DNA of 64,000 nt from Guadua angustifolia (lineage: Eukaryota; Streptophyta; Magnoliopsida; Poales; Poaceae). Positions within the stretch are counted from its first letter, which is position 1; each line of letters begins with the position of its first letter. The DNA lies in assembly GCA_036346375.1 (NCBI GenBank), contig CM070506.1:1240001-1304000 (forward strand), read 5' to 3'. Under the pieces are notes generated by a model. That model did no database searches and was not told where the DNA came from. It saw only the letters and a program-made list of their open reading frames with translations. Below, one piece after another: positions 19,955 to 31,467 of the stretch. A program made the position numbers and the translations under genes.

Positions 19955-22900
19955 TGTAACACCCTAGCGCCAAACGCACCGTGAATGCTACCAAAAGATC
20001 CTAAATGACTCTTACAACACTCCGGAACCATACTGGTCCAGAGTGTCCCCAACAAGACCCAAGAAATAAAAAACATGACAACGAAGTCCAATTGAACTAA
20101 TAACCTAACGAGCGAGTCACTAAACCTTTTACCTCTACTAAAAAGACGGAAACTGAACTCAATCTCTACCCTTAAAACCATGTCACCGAAATTTACAAAA
20201 TTTCGGCATGACCTCTCTAGAAAGTAGGACATCCACTCAGCAGACAGAAAACATTTGCAGTTATGATATCATTCTAGCAGGTCCTTAGTTAATCAATCAC
20301 ACCCAACAGAAATTAGTAAATTTCACCACGATGAACAATACATTACAACCACATTAATTGCATCCAGACTTAACGAATTTGTTAAATAAATTGTTGGAGA
20401 CCGAAGTCGTGCACGTGTTACTACTCCCAACCCGATGAGCGACTTCAAGGTACCTAAAACAAGAAACAGACACGCATGAGTGCAAGACTCAGCAGAGTAC
20501 AACAATTAGCAATATCGATAACAATTAAAGCATTTAAATCAGTCACATGCGCATACCTCTTATACCAAATTAACAAGTGCATCAAACAAAGAAAACACTG
20601 CCAGTTAACTCGTGAACTGCATTGCTCACTCATTATACATACCTCAGTAGTCAATATTGGATGAGTCCACGACTCGATCCATTCTTGACCTGTGAATTAC
20701 TCTCAACACAAGGATCATTAATTGCCATTCATAATTAACAGTACCAAGTAATGCATCAGGTGTAACCATAATACACACAATTTGTCGAAACCAATAGGTT
20801 GACCACCACTCCTTTGCAACATCATGCAATGCGAGTATGCTTACATGCTCATATGCACCTTTCAAGGCCTATACCGGTATGGCTGAGTGCACACCCATCG
20901 GTGTGCACCCTCTCATTCCCCTCCATCCCGTGGAGGGTGCCTACTCTTACTGACTCGCTCCCATGCACTCGTGTGTATGGGACTACGAGGTAGGACTTCC
21001 GTGCTCACTAAAGGTGAGCACCGAGGCCCACATCAATATGGGACGCCTCGTCCATTATGCATGCACAAATGCAATAGACACAATTAAATGGCCACTACAA
21101 TCATTTCTACCATTCCATATAGACAAGCTCGGAAGTGTGGATAACAATCACACTCTCATATTCATGAATAACCATTCACAATAGTCTAATCAACTCAAGA
21201 ATGAGACATAGCAACACATTTAATTAGCTATAACCCAAAAGTGAAAGCCTCAACTAATCCTCATATCCATATATGATCATTCGCACTAGCTTAATCAAAA
21301 TCATGAATAAACCAGGGCAACGTATCGCATAAATTAATAGCATGAAGAAATTCCTCAAATATACTAACTTTAGAAATGACTTAATCATTTAAACCTCGCA
21401 TCTAAGCACTCAACCCATTTTCAACAACGCTGTTGTACTTGCCTTAAACCGCAGGGAGTGGTGTGGCACGCGAAGAAGAGGCCACTCCTCCTGAAATCAA
21501 AAATCAAACACAAATACAAATTATTGACCATTCAAACAATCAATCACAACATTGGTTAAAACATTGACAATCCCTCTTGGAATTAGCTCTACTTTCAACT
21601 ACGGCAACTCCGGACAGTAGTTGCAAAAACGATCCTAACTTTTGGTCCTCTTACCCAATTTGAGTGAACTCAGATTCTAAATTGATTATAAGAAAATAAT
21701 CCACAACTCTACTACAACCAATCAGTAAGTGAATGCACTGAAAATTATTATATGTTATAATAATACACTCCAAGTGATATAGAGATTAGAGAGGCCATAT
21801 TTTGAGTAGAAGTGTTCATCGACAAGGCATAATTGATTTATGTAGTTTAGTAGTTTCAATTACAAGCTCATTATTTTCTCGTGAAACAATCAGGAATGAA
21901 GAACTTCAACTCTCTGAGTTGAGAAACTTTTCTTAAAACACCGCCATGCGATGTGTTGAAATGTCAAACAGAACAAGGGAAGCTTTGAAGAATACTCCAT
22001 TCTTTGGGCTAATGTGGTAACGCCAACAACACCGAGGTTTAAGCCCGAGCGAACACCAGCAGACAAAGAGAATTTACATTGCAGCATTAGAAAAAGCAGG
22101 CTCATTTATGGGCTGAGGCGCATTATAGTTACTATTTCCTTGGTAGTTTTGGGTCAGTAACTTCATTTTTACTTCTTTCAATATGCTCTTTTTGGTACAG
22201 CTAATGATACTACTATTAGAATAAAGAAGACAAATCAATTTGCATATATTTAATTTAGGTAAACTTCAGCTTCCCCCTTTCATTTACATATATCATTCTG
22301 CCAACCACTATAATTTGCTTCTATTTCTTTTCTTGTTCCAATTTGAGCATAAGAGCTACCACAGACATGGATATATAGATATGTTCATAAATTTAGAAAT
22401 GCATAGACTCTTGCATTTCAAGCCCATCTCACCACCTTGCACACTTAAATCACTGCGATACCATAACCTAAACCTCCTAGGCATTTCATCAAACACCTAG
22501 CATGCAAGCTAATTCCCCCACAAAATTTTATACCTTTTCTCTTCTTGGTTGGGGAAGAAGGCCAGGGAGGAGGCGGCCGAGCCGGGCCGAGGCGCACAGG
22601 CTGAGGAGAGGAGGGCGCCACGAGAGCGAGCAAAGGGGGGGGCCGAGGCGGCCGAGACACTGTGGGAGCTGGGCGCGAGCACAGTGTGGCCGGGCGACGA
22701 GGCCAGAGGCGGCCGGAGGCGCGGCTGGGAGGAGGCGCCAGGCTGAAGGCCGGAGGTGAGCTGGGCAAGGCTAACTGAAGCCCAGGCGGCCAGCGCCAAG
22801 AGGCGAGGGGAAGCACGGGGAGGCACGCCCCTAGGGGAAGGCGACTGGAGGGGCGACGCCGAGCCGAGGGAGGAGGTGCAGGGCAGCGCCGGCCGGCGAG

Positions 22901-23154
22901 GAGGAGCCCAGGGGCGGCGCTCTCGACTGGGTAGTGGAGCAGGGGGGGCGAGCCCAGGTGGAGGAGGCGGTTGGGAGGTGGGTCTGCTGGGGAGAAAAAG
23001 AATGGGAGGGGAGCTAGGGTTAAGGAGGATCACTCCCCTTTAATTGGGCCAAATGAGTAACTAACGGCCCAAGAACAGCACGCCCCAACAACAAAAGCAA
23101 CCCACGCGGCCCAAACACAGCCCAACACATTTTAGACTTAACTGGAATATTACA
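19955..23154 (-). repeat. LARD 3' LTR (LTR A, 3200 bp)
   Basis: On the + strand it starts TGTAACACCCTAGCGCC and ends GGAATATTACA. It differs from LTR B by about five substitutions in the first ~245 bases (my hand count) plus small indels elsewhere, so the insertion is not very recent. It contains a GC-rich block at 22556-23012, where the overlapping Gly/Arg/Pro-rich ORFs (e.g. 22509-23033) are compositional artefacts. Confidence 0.88.
20887..21021 (-). other. Four-hairpin array, copy in LTR A
   Basis: On the + strand: H4 GTGCACACC-catc-GGTGTGCAC (20887-20908, perfect). H3 CCCTCCA-tcccg-TGGAGGG (20919-20937, perfect). H2 CCCATGCAC-tcgt-GTGTATGGG (20960-20981, one G-T pair). H1 GTGCTCAC-taaag-GTGAGCAC (21001-21021, perfect). 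Same order along the element as in the solo LTR. Confidence 0.85.
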
Positions 23155-23170
23155 TTCTCCCCCCCCCCTT
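23155..23170 (-). promoter_or_regulatory. LARD polypurine tract
   Basis: TTCTCCCCCCCCCCTT on the + strand, that is AAGGGGGGGGGGAGAA on the element strand, immediately before the 3' LTR. Expected plus-strand primer. Confidence 0.85.
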
Positions 23171-26100
23171 AACGGAATTCGACCCTGAATTCGAAGAATG
23201 TTAACTACAAAGAACAAAGTCCATAGGGAACTTAAACTTCTCTGCAAATCAAAACATCCACGAAAAGATTCAAATAGAAGCAAAAGATAACCAAATTCTC
23301 AATCTAACGATCAACGGTAGCGACTTGACTTAGCTCAATTAAGTGCAACCTCTCACGATCCCAAGTTCACTCCAAGTTGTACTAAAATTTGCAAGGATAT
23401 ACTCTAAGGCAACTCGGATCAAGTTTTCTTTTAGCCAAGAAGTATACTATATCTTTTAATCAATGATTCTACCCAAAGAACAAGGTGACAACCTCTAAAC
23501 TCAACTCCGATTCCCTCTTCAGCCTTAAGCTAATTGCCCATCTGGACCTTTTTATCATATTTTATCTTATTCATGACAACAAGAATGATAGAGGTTTTCA
23601 TTCTACCATGCCTCTAAACAAATCTCAACCAATCGCTCATACCATTCGTTTAATCGTCTCAGGCTCCAAACCTGAACCCTAAAGAATCAAATACAATTAA
23701 TCCCATCTTTTCCCATCACAAATCATGTTATATTCTCATTCTATCCTTTCCCAGGCATATCTCACACCTAGGGACAACTGGCTAAATTAAATGTTCACAA
23801 TAACACACTTTACCTCAAACTGCCATTACCTTCTTTACAACTAACGATACTCCCAAAAGATCTTTGAATCGACATCATAAGCATCCATCTTAATCCACCC
23901 TTAAACCATAAACGTTAAACACCTAGCCCAATCTAGGACCAAAAATCATTACCAAACCGTAATCAGTTCTTTTCCTAAGAAAATCTCACCCTCACCTTCT
24001 TCCATTAAAAAACTAATCCTAAAAGCATAAATCTTTATTATACTCAACACTATACCATGAGCCTTCATATCCTTTAACTCCAGTTAGAATGCAAAAGACA
24101 TACAATTCTTTTGAACCAATTGAACCACATGCACCGACCTGAACTCAATGCATTATAATTCACATTGGAGAGAACTCGACAACATCCAACAGATCACTCA
24201 TTTTCTTTTTCCTAAGCCAATTCAAAGGAAGCTCAATTAAAGAGCCTCCACACAAACCTCCTCGATGAAGCCCTCAAAAAAACCGAGAACAACTCAACTC
24301 GCTTTGCCCAAAGCAAGACTTCTCTTAAAACCAAAATCAACATCTTGGAAGAGAAAACCGATTCTCAAATCAAACACCGGCACCCACAACCGCCACAAAT
24401 TCTCTCAAAGACAAAGGAAACTCATCCCCAACCAAAAGCGCTTCACCAACAAAATCACTTACGAAACACTCTTTACTTGAGCTAAACAACTTAGCCCTCG
24501 CAAAAGTTCAGCATGGTTCAAGGAAATAAAATATTCTGGAATCCATCAACTGATTACTTCCCAAAACTACTCTTTCGTCCTCATTTCAATCATCAAAGCC
24601 AAGTCCGCAACTTGGCAACAATCTGACTTAATCGGGAAGTTCTATTGCCCACTAATTGGAACACCTTAATAAAGCGTATGCACTCGCAGAAAGTCATATA
24701 ATCAATTAAATCCGTAAACCTTTAAAAAGAAGGTTCAATTCAATCCCACCATTTATAATATTCCACTACTTTAATCATTCAGATTTCATACTCACAAAAC
24801 TCGAAGGTCCAACACTTTTGAACCGAAGTTACACAACCTAATCTTCTTTTAATTTCCTTCTCCTATTCATATGACTACTACTAGTTATATTACTATCAAA
24901 CCATATCCAAGCCAATCTCACGACAATCAACAAGGAGAACCATCATTCATACAACTTGTTTGCTCCCAGCTTAGAGCACATCTCTTCAATATTTATTTCG
25001 GCAAAATCAACAATTTACCTTTCGCACAATCCTTAAGTAACAAACTCAATATCCCGAATTCATTCAATCAATGAATACTTTCGAGAACTCAATACGATCT
25101 CCACTAACCATATTCCCTAAAATAAGGCTTCAATACAAACATTTGTCAAGGACAAAACTCAATCTCATACAATCATTCCATACATACCCATTCTTTGGTT
25201 ACACGTCGATCAAGTCATTTTGTTGATTCACAATATTAATTAATCCATAAGTAACATAAACCAACAACCCTCGCGCCTTTACACAATATCTTGCTATAAT
25301 ATCATAAGATCCTAGACCTTCGCAATCGCGATCCATACCTAGCCTTATCGAAACCCAATCTCGTACTTCCAATTACTTCCATGACTCACAACTCTTGGCA
25401 TAAAGCACCAATCAGTTTTCACTTTGGATCACTTACCATCTCGATTATTCTTTCTCTATCAACACCACCATTTAATTTCTCTTTAAACAACCAACAAAAT
25501 TTACTCTAACACAATCAGTAGTTTACCTCATCTCCAAGTTCTAACTACACATCAAGGACCTAAAGCTTTGAACACGTCACCCACCTTTAAAAGAATAGGG
25601 GGAGATCCCAACCCTTAAGTAAAAGAACAATTCTTAAGCACAACAAGCACCAATAAACATTTCCTTCCAGAAGAACCCAACCAATAATCATAAGAGAACC
25701 CGACCCTCGAATTCCCAAACTCTGACGTGCAGCAACTCCTCAAACAAAATCGCAAGATCTACAACTTCCACGAAGGAAGATGTATACAAGAAGAAAACCA
25801 ATGATCAACCAAATCTTTTCCGGTAAGACCTTAACACTGAAAATCCACATAACTTAAGTTTTGCACCAAGAAAACTTCAATAACTTTCTTAAATGAAGAG
25901 ATAAACAACCACAAGAACAATGCCTTACCTTTCTCCACAAAGCAAACAATCAAACTGAACACCAAAATGGTAGCAACCGAAATCCAAAAGGATTCATCAC
26001 CAGCCTCTTTCTCTTTGTCCCCAACCACTAAAGGCAAAAGAATCCAACTTTCTCTACCCACTCTCTAACTATGGCGTAAAGGACAACTACCCTTACCTGA

Positions 26101-26488
26101 AAGAGGTTCTCAAACTTCAAAGGGGCTTTAACCGGCCACACCAACATCCAAGACCCTTAACACAGTCAAAAGTGCAAGGACGAAAACATAATGATTCAAA
26201 CCATCCTTTTATAATCAAAGCAGTATACAACAATAGTTTAACATTCAACATCAAAGCTTAAACACAACATTTAAGCGTAATGCAATGATACCCATCCCTT
26301 CCTACTGTGCACCAGAGTGTGTCAAGTTTTAAGTTAATGAACCATGCTATTCCAGATTTTAAGGTTATTGCCCTAAGGCCAAATTTTAAAGGAATAGAAA
26401 CCTATGCCATGTTTCTAATTTCACGCAGCAAAATTTTAGTTTATTCTAGAGTAATTCGCTACATTCACCTGCCACGGACCTAAAGTCC
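23171..26488 (-). other. LARD internal region, no retroviral coding capacity
   Basis: A/C-rich on the + strand with many short, non-overlapping ORFs and no recognisable domain. The longest candidates are 23485-23682, 24265-24480, 24871-25074 (+) and 25831-26061 (-). Parts resemble the internal remnants at 33598-34115 and 45146-46437 (AACGGAATTCGACC versus AACAGAATTAGACC; TTCCACGAAGGAA in both), so this non-coding region is shared by the family. Confidence 0.75.
25831..26061 (-). CDS. Small hydrophobic ORF in LARD internal region (76 codons)
   Basis: I do not recognise this protein. It starts MGRESWILLPLVVGDKEKE, then has a hydrophobic stretch (FWISVATILVFSLIVCFV, residues ~26-43) and a second one (ALFLWLFI, ~48-55) in a basic context. 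It begins about 440 nt after the primer binding site on the element strand, roughly where gag would start. It may be chance; no second family copy of it is visible in this window. Confidence 0.2.
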   Translation of the reverse strand: MGRESWILLPLVVGDKEKEAGDESFWISVATILVFSLIVCFVEKGKALFLWLFISSFKKVIEVFLVQNLSYVDFQC

Positions 26489-26500
26489 GCTCTGATACCA
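26489..26500 (-). promoter_or_regulatory. LARD primer binding site (Met-tRNA)
   Basis: GCTCTGATACCA on the + strand, i.e. TGGTATCAGAGC on the element strand, two bases after the 5' LTR end at 26503. It is complementary to the 3' end of initiator Met tRNA, the usual primer of plant LTR retrotransposons. Confidence 0.9.
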
Positions 26501-27436
26501 ACTGTAACACCCTGGCGCCAAACGCACCGCGAATGCTACCAAAAGATCCTAAATGACTCTTACAACACTCCGGAACCATACTGGTCCAGAGTGTCCCCAA
26601 CAAGACCCAAGAAATAAAAAACTTGACAACGAAGTCCAATTGAACTAATAACCTAACGAGCGAGTCACTAAACCTTTTACCTCTACTAAAAAGACAGAAA
26701 CTGAACTCAATCTCTACCCTTAAAACCAAGTCACCGAAATTTACAAAATTTCGGCATGACCTCTCTAGAAAGTAGGACATCCACTCGTGAAGACGTAAAA
26801 CATTTGCGATTATGATATCATTCTAGCGGGTCCTTAGTTAATCAATCACACCCAACAGAAATTAGTAAATTTCACCACAATGAACAATACATTACAACCA
26901 CATTAATTACATCCAGACTTAACGAATTTGTTAATTAAATTGTTGGAGACCGAAGTCGTGCACGTGTTACTACTCCCAACCCGATGAGCCAGCTTTAAGG
27001 TACCTAAAACAAGAAAACAGACACGCATGAGTGCAAGACTCAGCAGAGTACAACAATTAGCAACATCGATAACAATTAAAGCATTTAAATCAGTCACATG
27101 CGCATACCTCTTATACCAAATTAACAAGTGCATCAAACAAAGAAAACACTGCCAGTTAACTCGTGAACTGCATTGCTCACTCATTATACATACCTCAGTA
27201 GTCAATATTGGATGAGTCCACGACTCGATCCATTCTTGACCTGTGAATTACTCTCAACACAAGGATCATCAATTGCCATTCATAGTTAACAGTACCAAGT
27301 AATGCATCAGGTGTAACCATAATACACACAATTTGTCGAAACCAATAGGTGATCACCACTCCTTTGCAACATCATGCATTGTGAGTATGCTTACATGCTC
27401 ATATGCACCTTTCAAGACCTATACCGGTATGGCTGA

Positions 27437-27571
27437 GTGCACACCCGTCGGTGTGTACCCTCTCATTCCCCTCCATCCCGTGGAGGGTGCCTACTCTTAC
27501 TAACTCGCTCCCATGCACTCGTGTGTATGGGACTACGAGGTAGGACTTTCGTGCTCACTACAGGTGAGCAC
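27437..27571 (-). other. Four-hairpin array, copy in LTR B
   Basis: H4 GTGCACACC-cgtc-GGTGTGTAC (27437-27458; one C-to-T leaves a G-T pair). H3 CCCTCCA..TGGAGGG (27479-27497 region start approximate by alignment to LTR A). H2 CCCATGCAC..GTGTATGGG (27510-27531). H1 GTGCTCAC-tacag-GTGAGCAC (27551-27571). Loop bases differ from LTR A while stems are kept. Confidence 0.8.
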
Positions 27572-27650
27572 CGAGGCCCACATCAATATGGGACGCCTCG
27601 TCCATTATGCATGCACAAATGCAATAGACACAATTAAATGGCCACTACAA

Positions 27651-27772
27651 TCATTTCTACCATTCCATATAGACATGCCCGGAAGTATGGATAACAGTCA
27701 CACTCTCATATTCATTTCTACCATTCCATATAGACATGCCCGGAAGTATGGATAACAGTCACACTCTCATAT
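27651..27772. repeat. 61-bp tandem duplication in LTR B
   Basis: The unit beginning TCATTTCTACCATTCC occurs at 27651-27711 and 27712-27772. LTR A has one copy, so the duplication arose after insertion of this element. Confidence 0.9.
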
Positions 27773-29778
27773 TCATGAATAACCATTCACAGTAGTCTAA
27801 TCAACTCAAGAATGAGACATAGCAACACATTTAATTAGCTATAACCCAAAAGTGAAAGCCTCAACTAATCCTCATATCTATATATGATCATTACGCACTA
27901 GCTTAATCAAAATCATGAATAAACCAGGAACAGCGACGCATAAATTAATAGCATGAAGAAATTCCTCAAATATACTAACTCTAGAAATGACTTAATCATT
28001 TAAACCTCGCATCTAAGCACTCAACCCATTTTCAACAACGCTATTGTACTTGCCTTAAATCGAGGAGTGGAGTGGTAGCGAAGAAGAGGCCACTCCTCCT
28101 GAAATCAGAAATCAAACACAAATACAAATTATTGACCATTCAAACAATCAATCACAACATTGGTTAAAACATTGACAATCCCTCCTGGAATTAGCTCTAC
28201 TTTCAACTACGGCAACTCCAGATAGTAGTTGCAAAAACGATCCTAACTTTTGGTCCTCTTACCCAATTTGAGTAAACTCAGATTCTAAATTGATTATAAG
28301 AAAATAATCCACAACTCTACTACAACCAATCAGTAAGTGAATGCACTGAAAATTATTTTATGTTATAATAATACACTCCAAATGATATAGAGAATAGAGA
28401 GGCCATATTTTGAGTAGAAGTGTTCATCTGACAAGGCATAATTGATTTATACTATAGTTTAATTAGTAGTTTCAATTACTAGCTCTTTATTTTCTGTGAA
28501 ACAATCAGGAATGAAGAACTTCAACTCTACAGAGTTGAGAAACTTTTCTTAAAACACCTGCCATGCGATGTGTTGAAATGTCAAACAGGAACAAGGGAAG
28601 CTTTGAAAAATACTCCATTCTTTGGTCTAATGTGGTACTGCCAACAACACCAGAGGTTTAAGCCCTAGGAAGCGAACACCTGCAGACAGTAGAATTTACA
28701 TTGTAGCATTAGAAAACAGGCTCATTTATGGAACTGAACTGCATTATAGTTACTATTTCCTTGGTAGTTTTGGGTCAAGAACTTCATTTTTACTTCTTTC
28801 AATATGCTCTTTTGGTACAACTAATGATACTCTTGTCGAATAAAGTAGACAAATCAATTTGCATATATTTAATTTAGGTAAACTTGACTTCCCCTTTCAT
28901 TTACATATATCATTCTCGCCAACCACTATAATTTGCTTCTATTTCTTTTCTGTTCCAATTTGAGCATAAGAGCTACCACAGACATGGATATATAGATATG
29001 TACATAAATTTAGAAATGCATAGACTCTTGCATTTCAAGCCCATCTTGCCACCTTGCACACTTAAATCACTGCGATACCATAACCTAAACCTCCTAGGCA
29101 TTTCATCAAACACCTAGCATGCAAGCTAATTCCCCCCAAAATTTTATACCTTTTTCTTCTTGGTTGGGAAGAAGGCCAAGGGAGGAGGCGGTCGGCCGAG
29201 GTTGGAGGCGCACAGGTGAGGAGGGAGGGCGCAAGCCAGAGCGCGAGCAGCCTAGGGGGCCGAGGCGGCTGAGAGACATGGCGGGAGGGGCGGTATGAGC
29301 ACAAAGCTAGCGACAGGCGCGACGAGGGCCGAGGCGGCCGAGGCTTGGGGACGAGGCGCCGTGGCCGAAGGCCGAGGCGAGGCCAAGGCTAACTTGGAAG
29401 CCCCAGGCTTCAGCGCCAAGAGGCGAGGGGAAGCACGGGGAGGCACGCCCCTAGGGGAAGGCGACTGGAGGGGCGACGCCGAGCTGAGGGAGGAGGTGCA
29501 GGGCAGCGCCGGCCGGCGAGGAGGAGCCCAGGGGCGGCGCTCTCGACTGGGTAGTGGAGCAGGGGGCCGAGCCCAGGTGGAGGAGGCGGTTGGGAGGTGG
29601 GTCTGCTGGGGAGAAAAAGAATGGATGGGAAGCTAGGGTTAAGGAGGATCACTCCACTTTAATTGGGCCAAATGAGTAACTAACGGCCCAAGAACAGCAT
29701 GCCCCAACAACAAAAGCAACCCACGCGGCCCAAACACAGCCCACCACATTTTAGACTTAACTGGAATATTACAATATC

Positions 29779-30113
29779 CCTAAATGGTTTTTTGTGATTA
29801 GGATACTAAATAGAATACTGCAATTACAGTAATTTTGTTTGGCTTCATATATACTAAACAAAGGGAACTATGATTTATAGTCTTGTGCTAAGGATGTCGA
29901 TTGTAGTAGTTTTGTTTGGTTTTAATTTGTGATGAGTTCGATGAAATAGCCAATGGATGGCACCTTGTTCCTTGCATGAATTAGCAAATTCTAAAACTAG
30001 TAGATACCTAATACTGGCATTTAATGGAGTATTCGTTTACATATTTATTTTGTGTTCTCCAACGTGAATGAGATAGTATGGTAGCTAGCTAACTCTTTAT
30101 CTTGGAATTTCGT
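29779..30113. other. Spacer between two LTR elements
   Basis: 335 bp of AT-rich, non-coding sequence between the LARD target duplication and the next LTR. It should be contiguous with the sequence left of 19950 before insertion. No ORF, repeat or structural RNA seen. Confidence 0.6.
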
Positions 30114-31042
30114 TGTAACACCCCGGCACCCCGTGCCCCGAATGTTACCCCCTCTAGCATCAACAAATTACAAATTGCTAAGAATAAATACTTGCAAAGC
30201 AGCTAACAACTAGGAGGTTGTCATAATTATTAAAAATTTCGGCAGCACCTCCCCTAAAACTAGGCCATCCACTCAGCAGACAGAAAACAATTGTAGTTAT
30301 GATATCATTCTAGCAGGTCCTTAGTTAATCAATCACACATCCAACAGAACATAATAACTACACCACGACGAACGACATATTACAACCATAATCAATACAA
30401 CCAGGCTTTACAAAATCAATTAAATGGTTTGATGCAAACGCGTTTGTGCTACTACTCCCCCATGCATACCGATTTCAATGCACCGCAACAACACAACAAA
30501 CAAGCGTGAGTCGATGACTCGAGAAAGTACACGAGAGTAACAATTCTAATTTATCATAAGTAAAGCTAGAGCTTGACCATAAAAGCAAGGAAGACAAATG
30601 AAGCAACATCCGGACAGTACGCATTTATACCCATTTAAAGCAATAACTTGACTATACAAGAAAATTACCGCAATCAAACCATCAACTTGATAATAAACCC
30701 ATATAATAAACCCATTCAACGCTGAAGAAGCACTACTTAACTCTAAGTCACAATGTCTCCCGACTCAACTACCCCTTGCTGCAACTCAAAACATTCTCAT
30801 CTATTGCATCTGAGTTTATAACTCGACTTCACTCCATGACATTCATACAACATAATTCGCAGGGCAAAGAAATGCGCTAATTCATTAAATTCAATTCAAT
30901 CTCCCCTTTTTAGGTTGAGTCCACGCTTCAACCTTCAATTACCAAAATCACCATCTATATGCCACACCATTTACCACAGCACTCATTATTAAAGATGCAA
31001 TGCACATGAATGCTCATTTCCATACGCATCTGCATCTTGAAA

Positions 31043-31174
31043 GTGCCCACCGTCGGTGTGCACCGTCACGTCCCTTCCATCCGTGGAAGGTGCCTACTCT
31101 TACTGTCTCGCTCCCATTCACCTTGATGAATGGGATTACGAGGTAGGACTTTCGTGTTCACTACGTGTGAACAC
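31043..31174 (-). other. Four-hairpin array, copy in LTR C
   Basis: H4 GTGCCCACC-gtc-GGTGTGCAC (31043-31063, one mismatch). H3 CCTTCCA-tccg-TGGAAGG (31073-31090, perfect). H2 CCCATTCA-ccttga-TGAATGGG (31113-31134, perfect). H1 GTGTTCAC-tacgt-GTGAACAC (31154-31174, perfect). Compared with LTR A, H1 and H3 each carry a C-G to T-A pair change, and H2 a G-T to T-A change. Confidence 0.85.
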
Positions 31175-31271
31175 AGAGGCCGGCATCAATATGGGTCGCC
31201 TCTTCCATTATGAATGCACAAATGCAATTTACATGAATGAAATGCAACCCTTCATTCATCGTCAACACTAA

Positions 31272-31467
31272 CATATCCATAACCACACACATACATAAAC
31301 ATAGCCCAAATTCTCACATTCATAACCATAACCACACTCATACATAAACATAGCCCAAATTCTCACATTCATAACCATAACCACACTCATACATAAACAT
31401 AGCCCAAATTCTCACATTCATAACCATAACCACACTCATACATAAACATAGCCCAAATTCTCACATT
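31272..31467. repeat. 49-bp tandem repeat, four copies
   Basis: Unit containing CATAGCCCAAATTCTCACAT and CCATAACCACACTCATACAT, nearly identical between copies. Unique to LTR C among the four family LTRs here. Confidence 0.85.

Larger units (their letters stand above)
19955..29773 (-). mobile_element. Complete non-coding LARD-like LTR retrotransposon (9.8 kb)
   Basis: Two long direct LTRs (19955-23154 and 26503-29773) enclose a 3348-bp internal region. The perfect target duplication ATATC flanks the whole (19950-19954, 29774-29778). On the minus strand the primer site TGGTATCAGAGC (initiator Met tRNA) lies 2 nt from the 5' LTR, and a purine tract lies next to the 3' LTR. The internal region has no gag, protease, RT, RNase H or integrase, so the element must have been mobilised by proteins of another element. 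This is the definition of a large retrotransposon derivative. The Met-tRNA primer site and TGTAACACC LTR ends suggest a Tekay/Del-like chromovirus partner; that is inference. Confidence 0.9.
26503..29773 (-). repeat. LARD 5' LTR (LTR B, 3271 bp)
   Basis: On the + strand starts TGTAACACCCTGGCGCC and ends GGAATATTACA. The extra length over LTR A is mostly a 61-bp tandem duplication at 27651-27772. GC-rich block 29165-29635. ORFs repeat those of LTR A (e.g. 26903-27205, 27437-27637) and share its non-coding character. Confidence 0.88.

Noticed and set aside
22509..23033. 174-codon Pro/Ser-rich ORF on the minus strand
   Set aside because: GC-rich LTR block with overlapping open frames on both strands; LTR B does not keep the frame.
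31272..31467. CRISPR-like regular repeats
   Set aside because: Units are contiguous without unique spacers, in a plant LTR; a simple tandem array.
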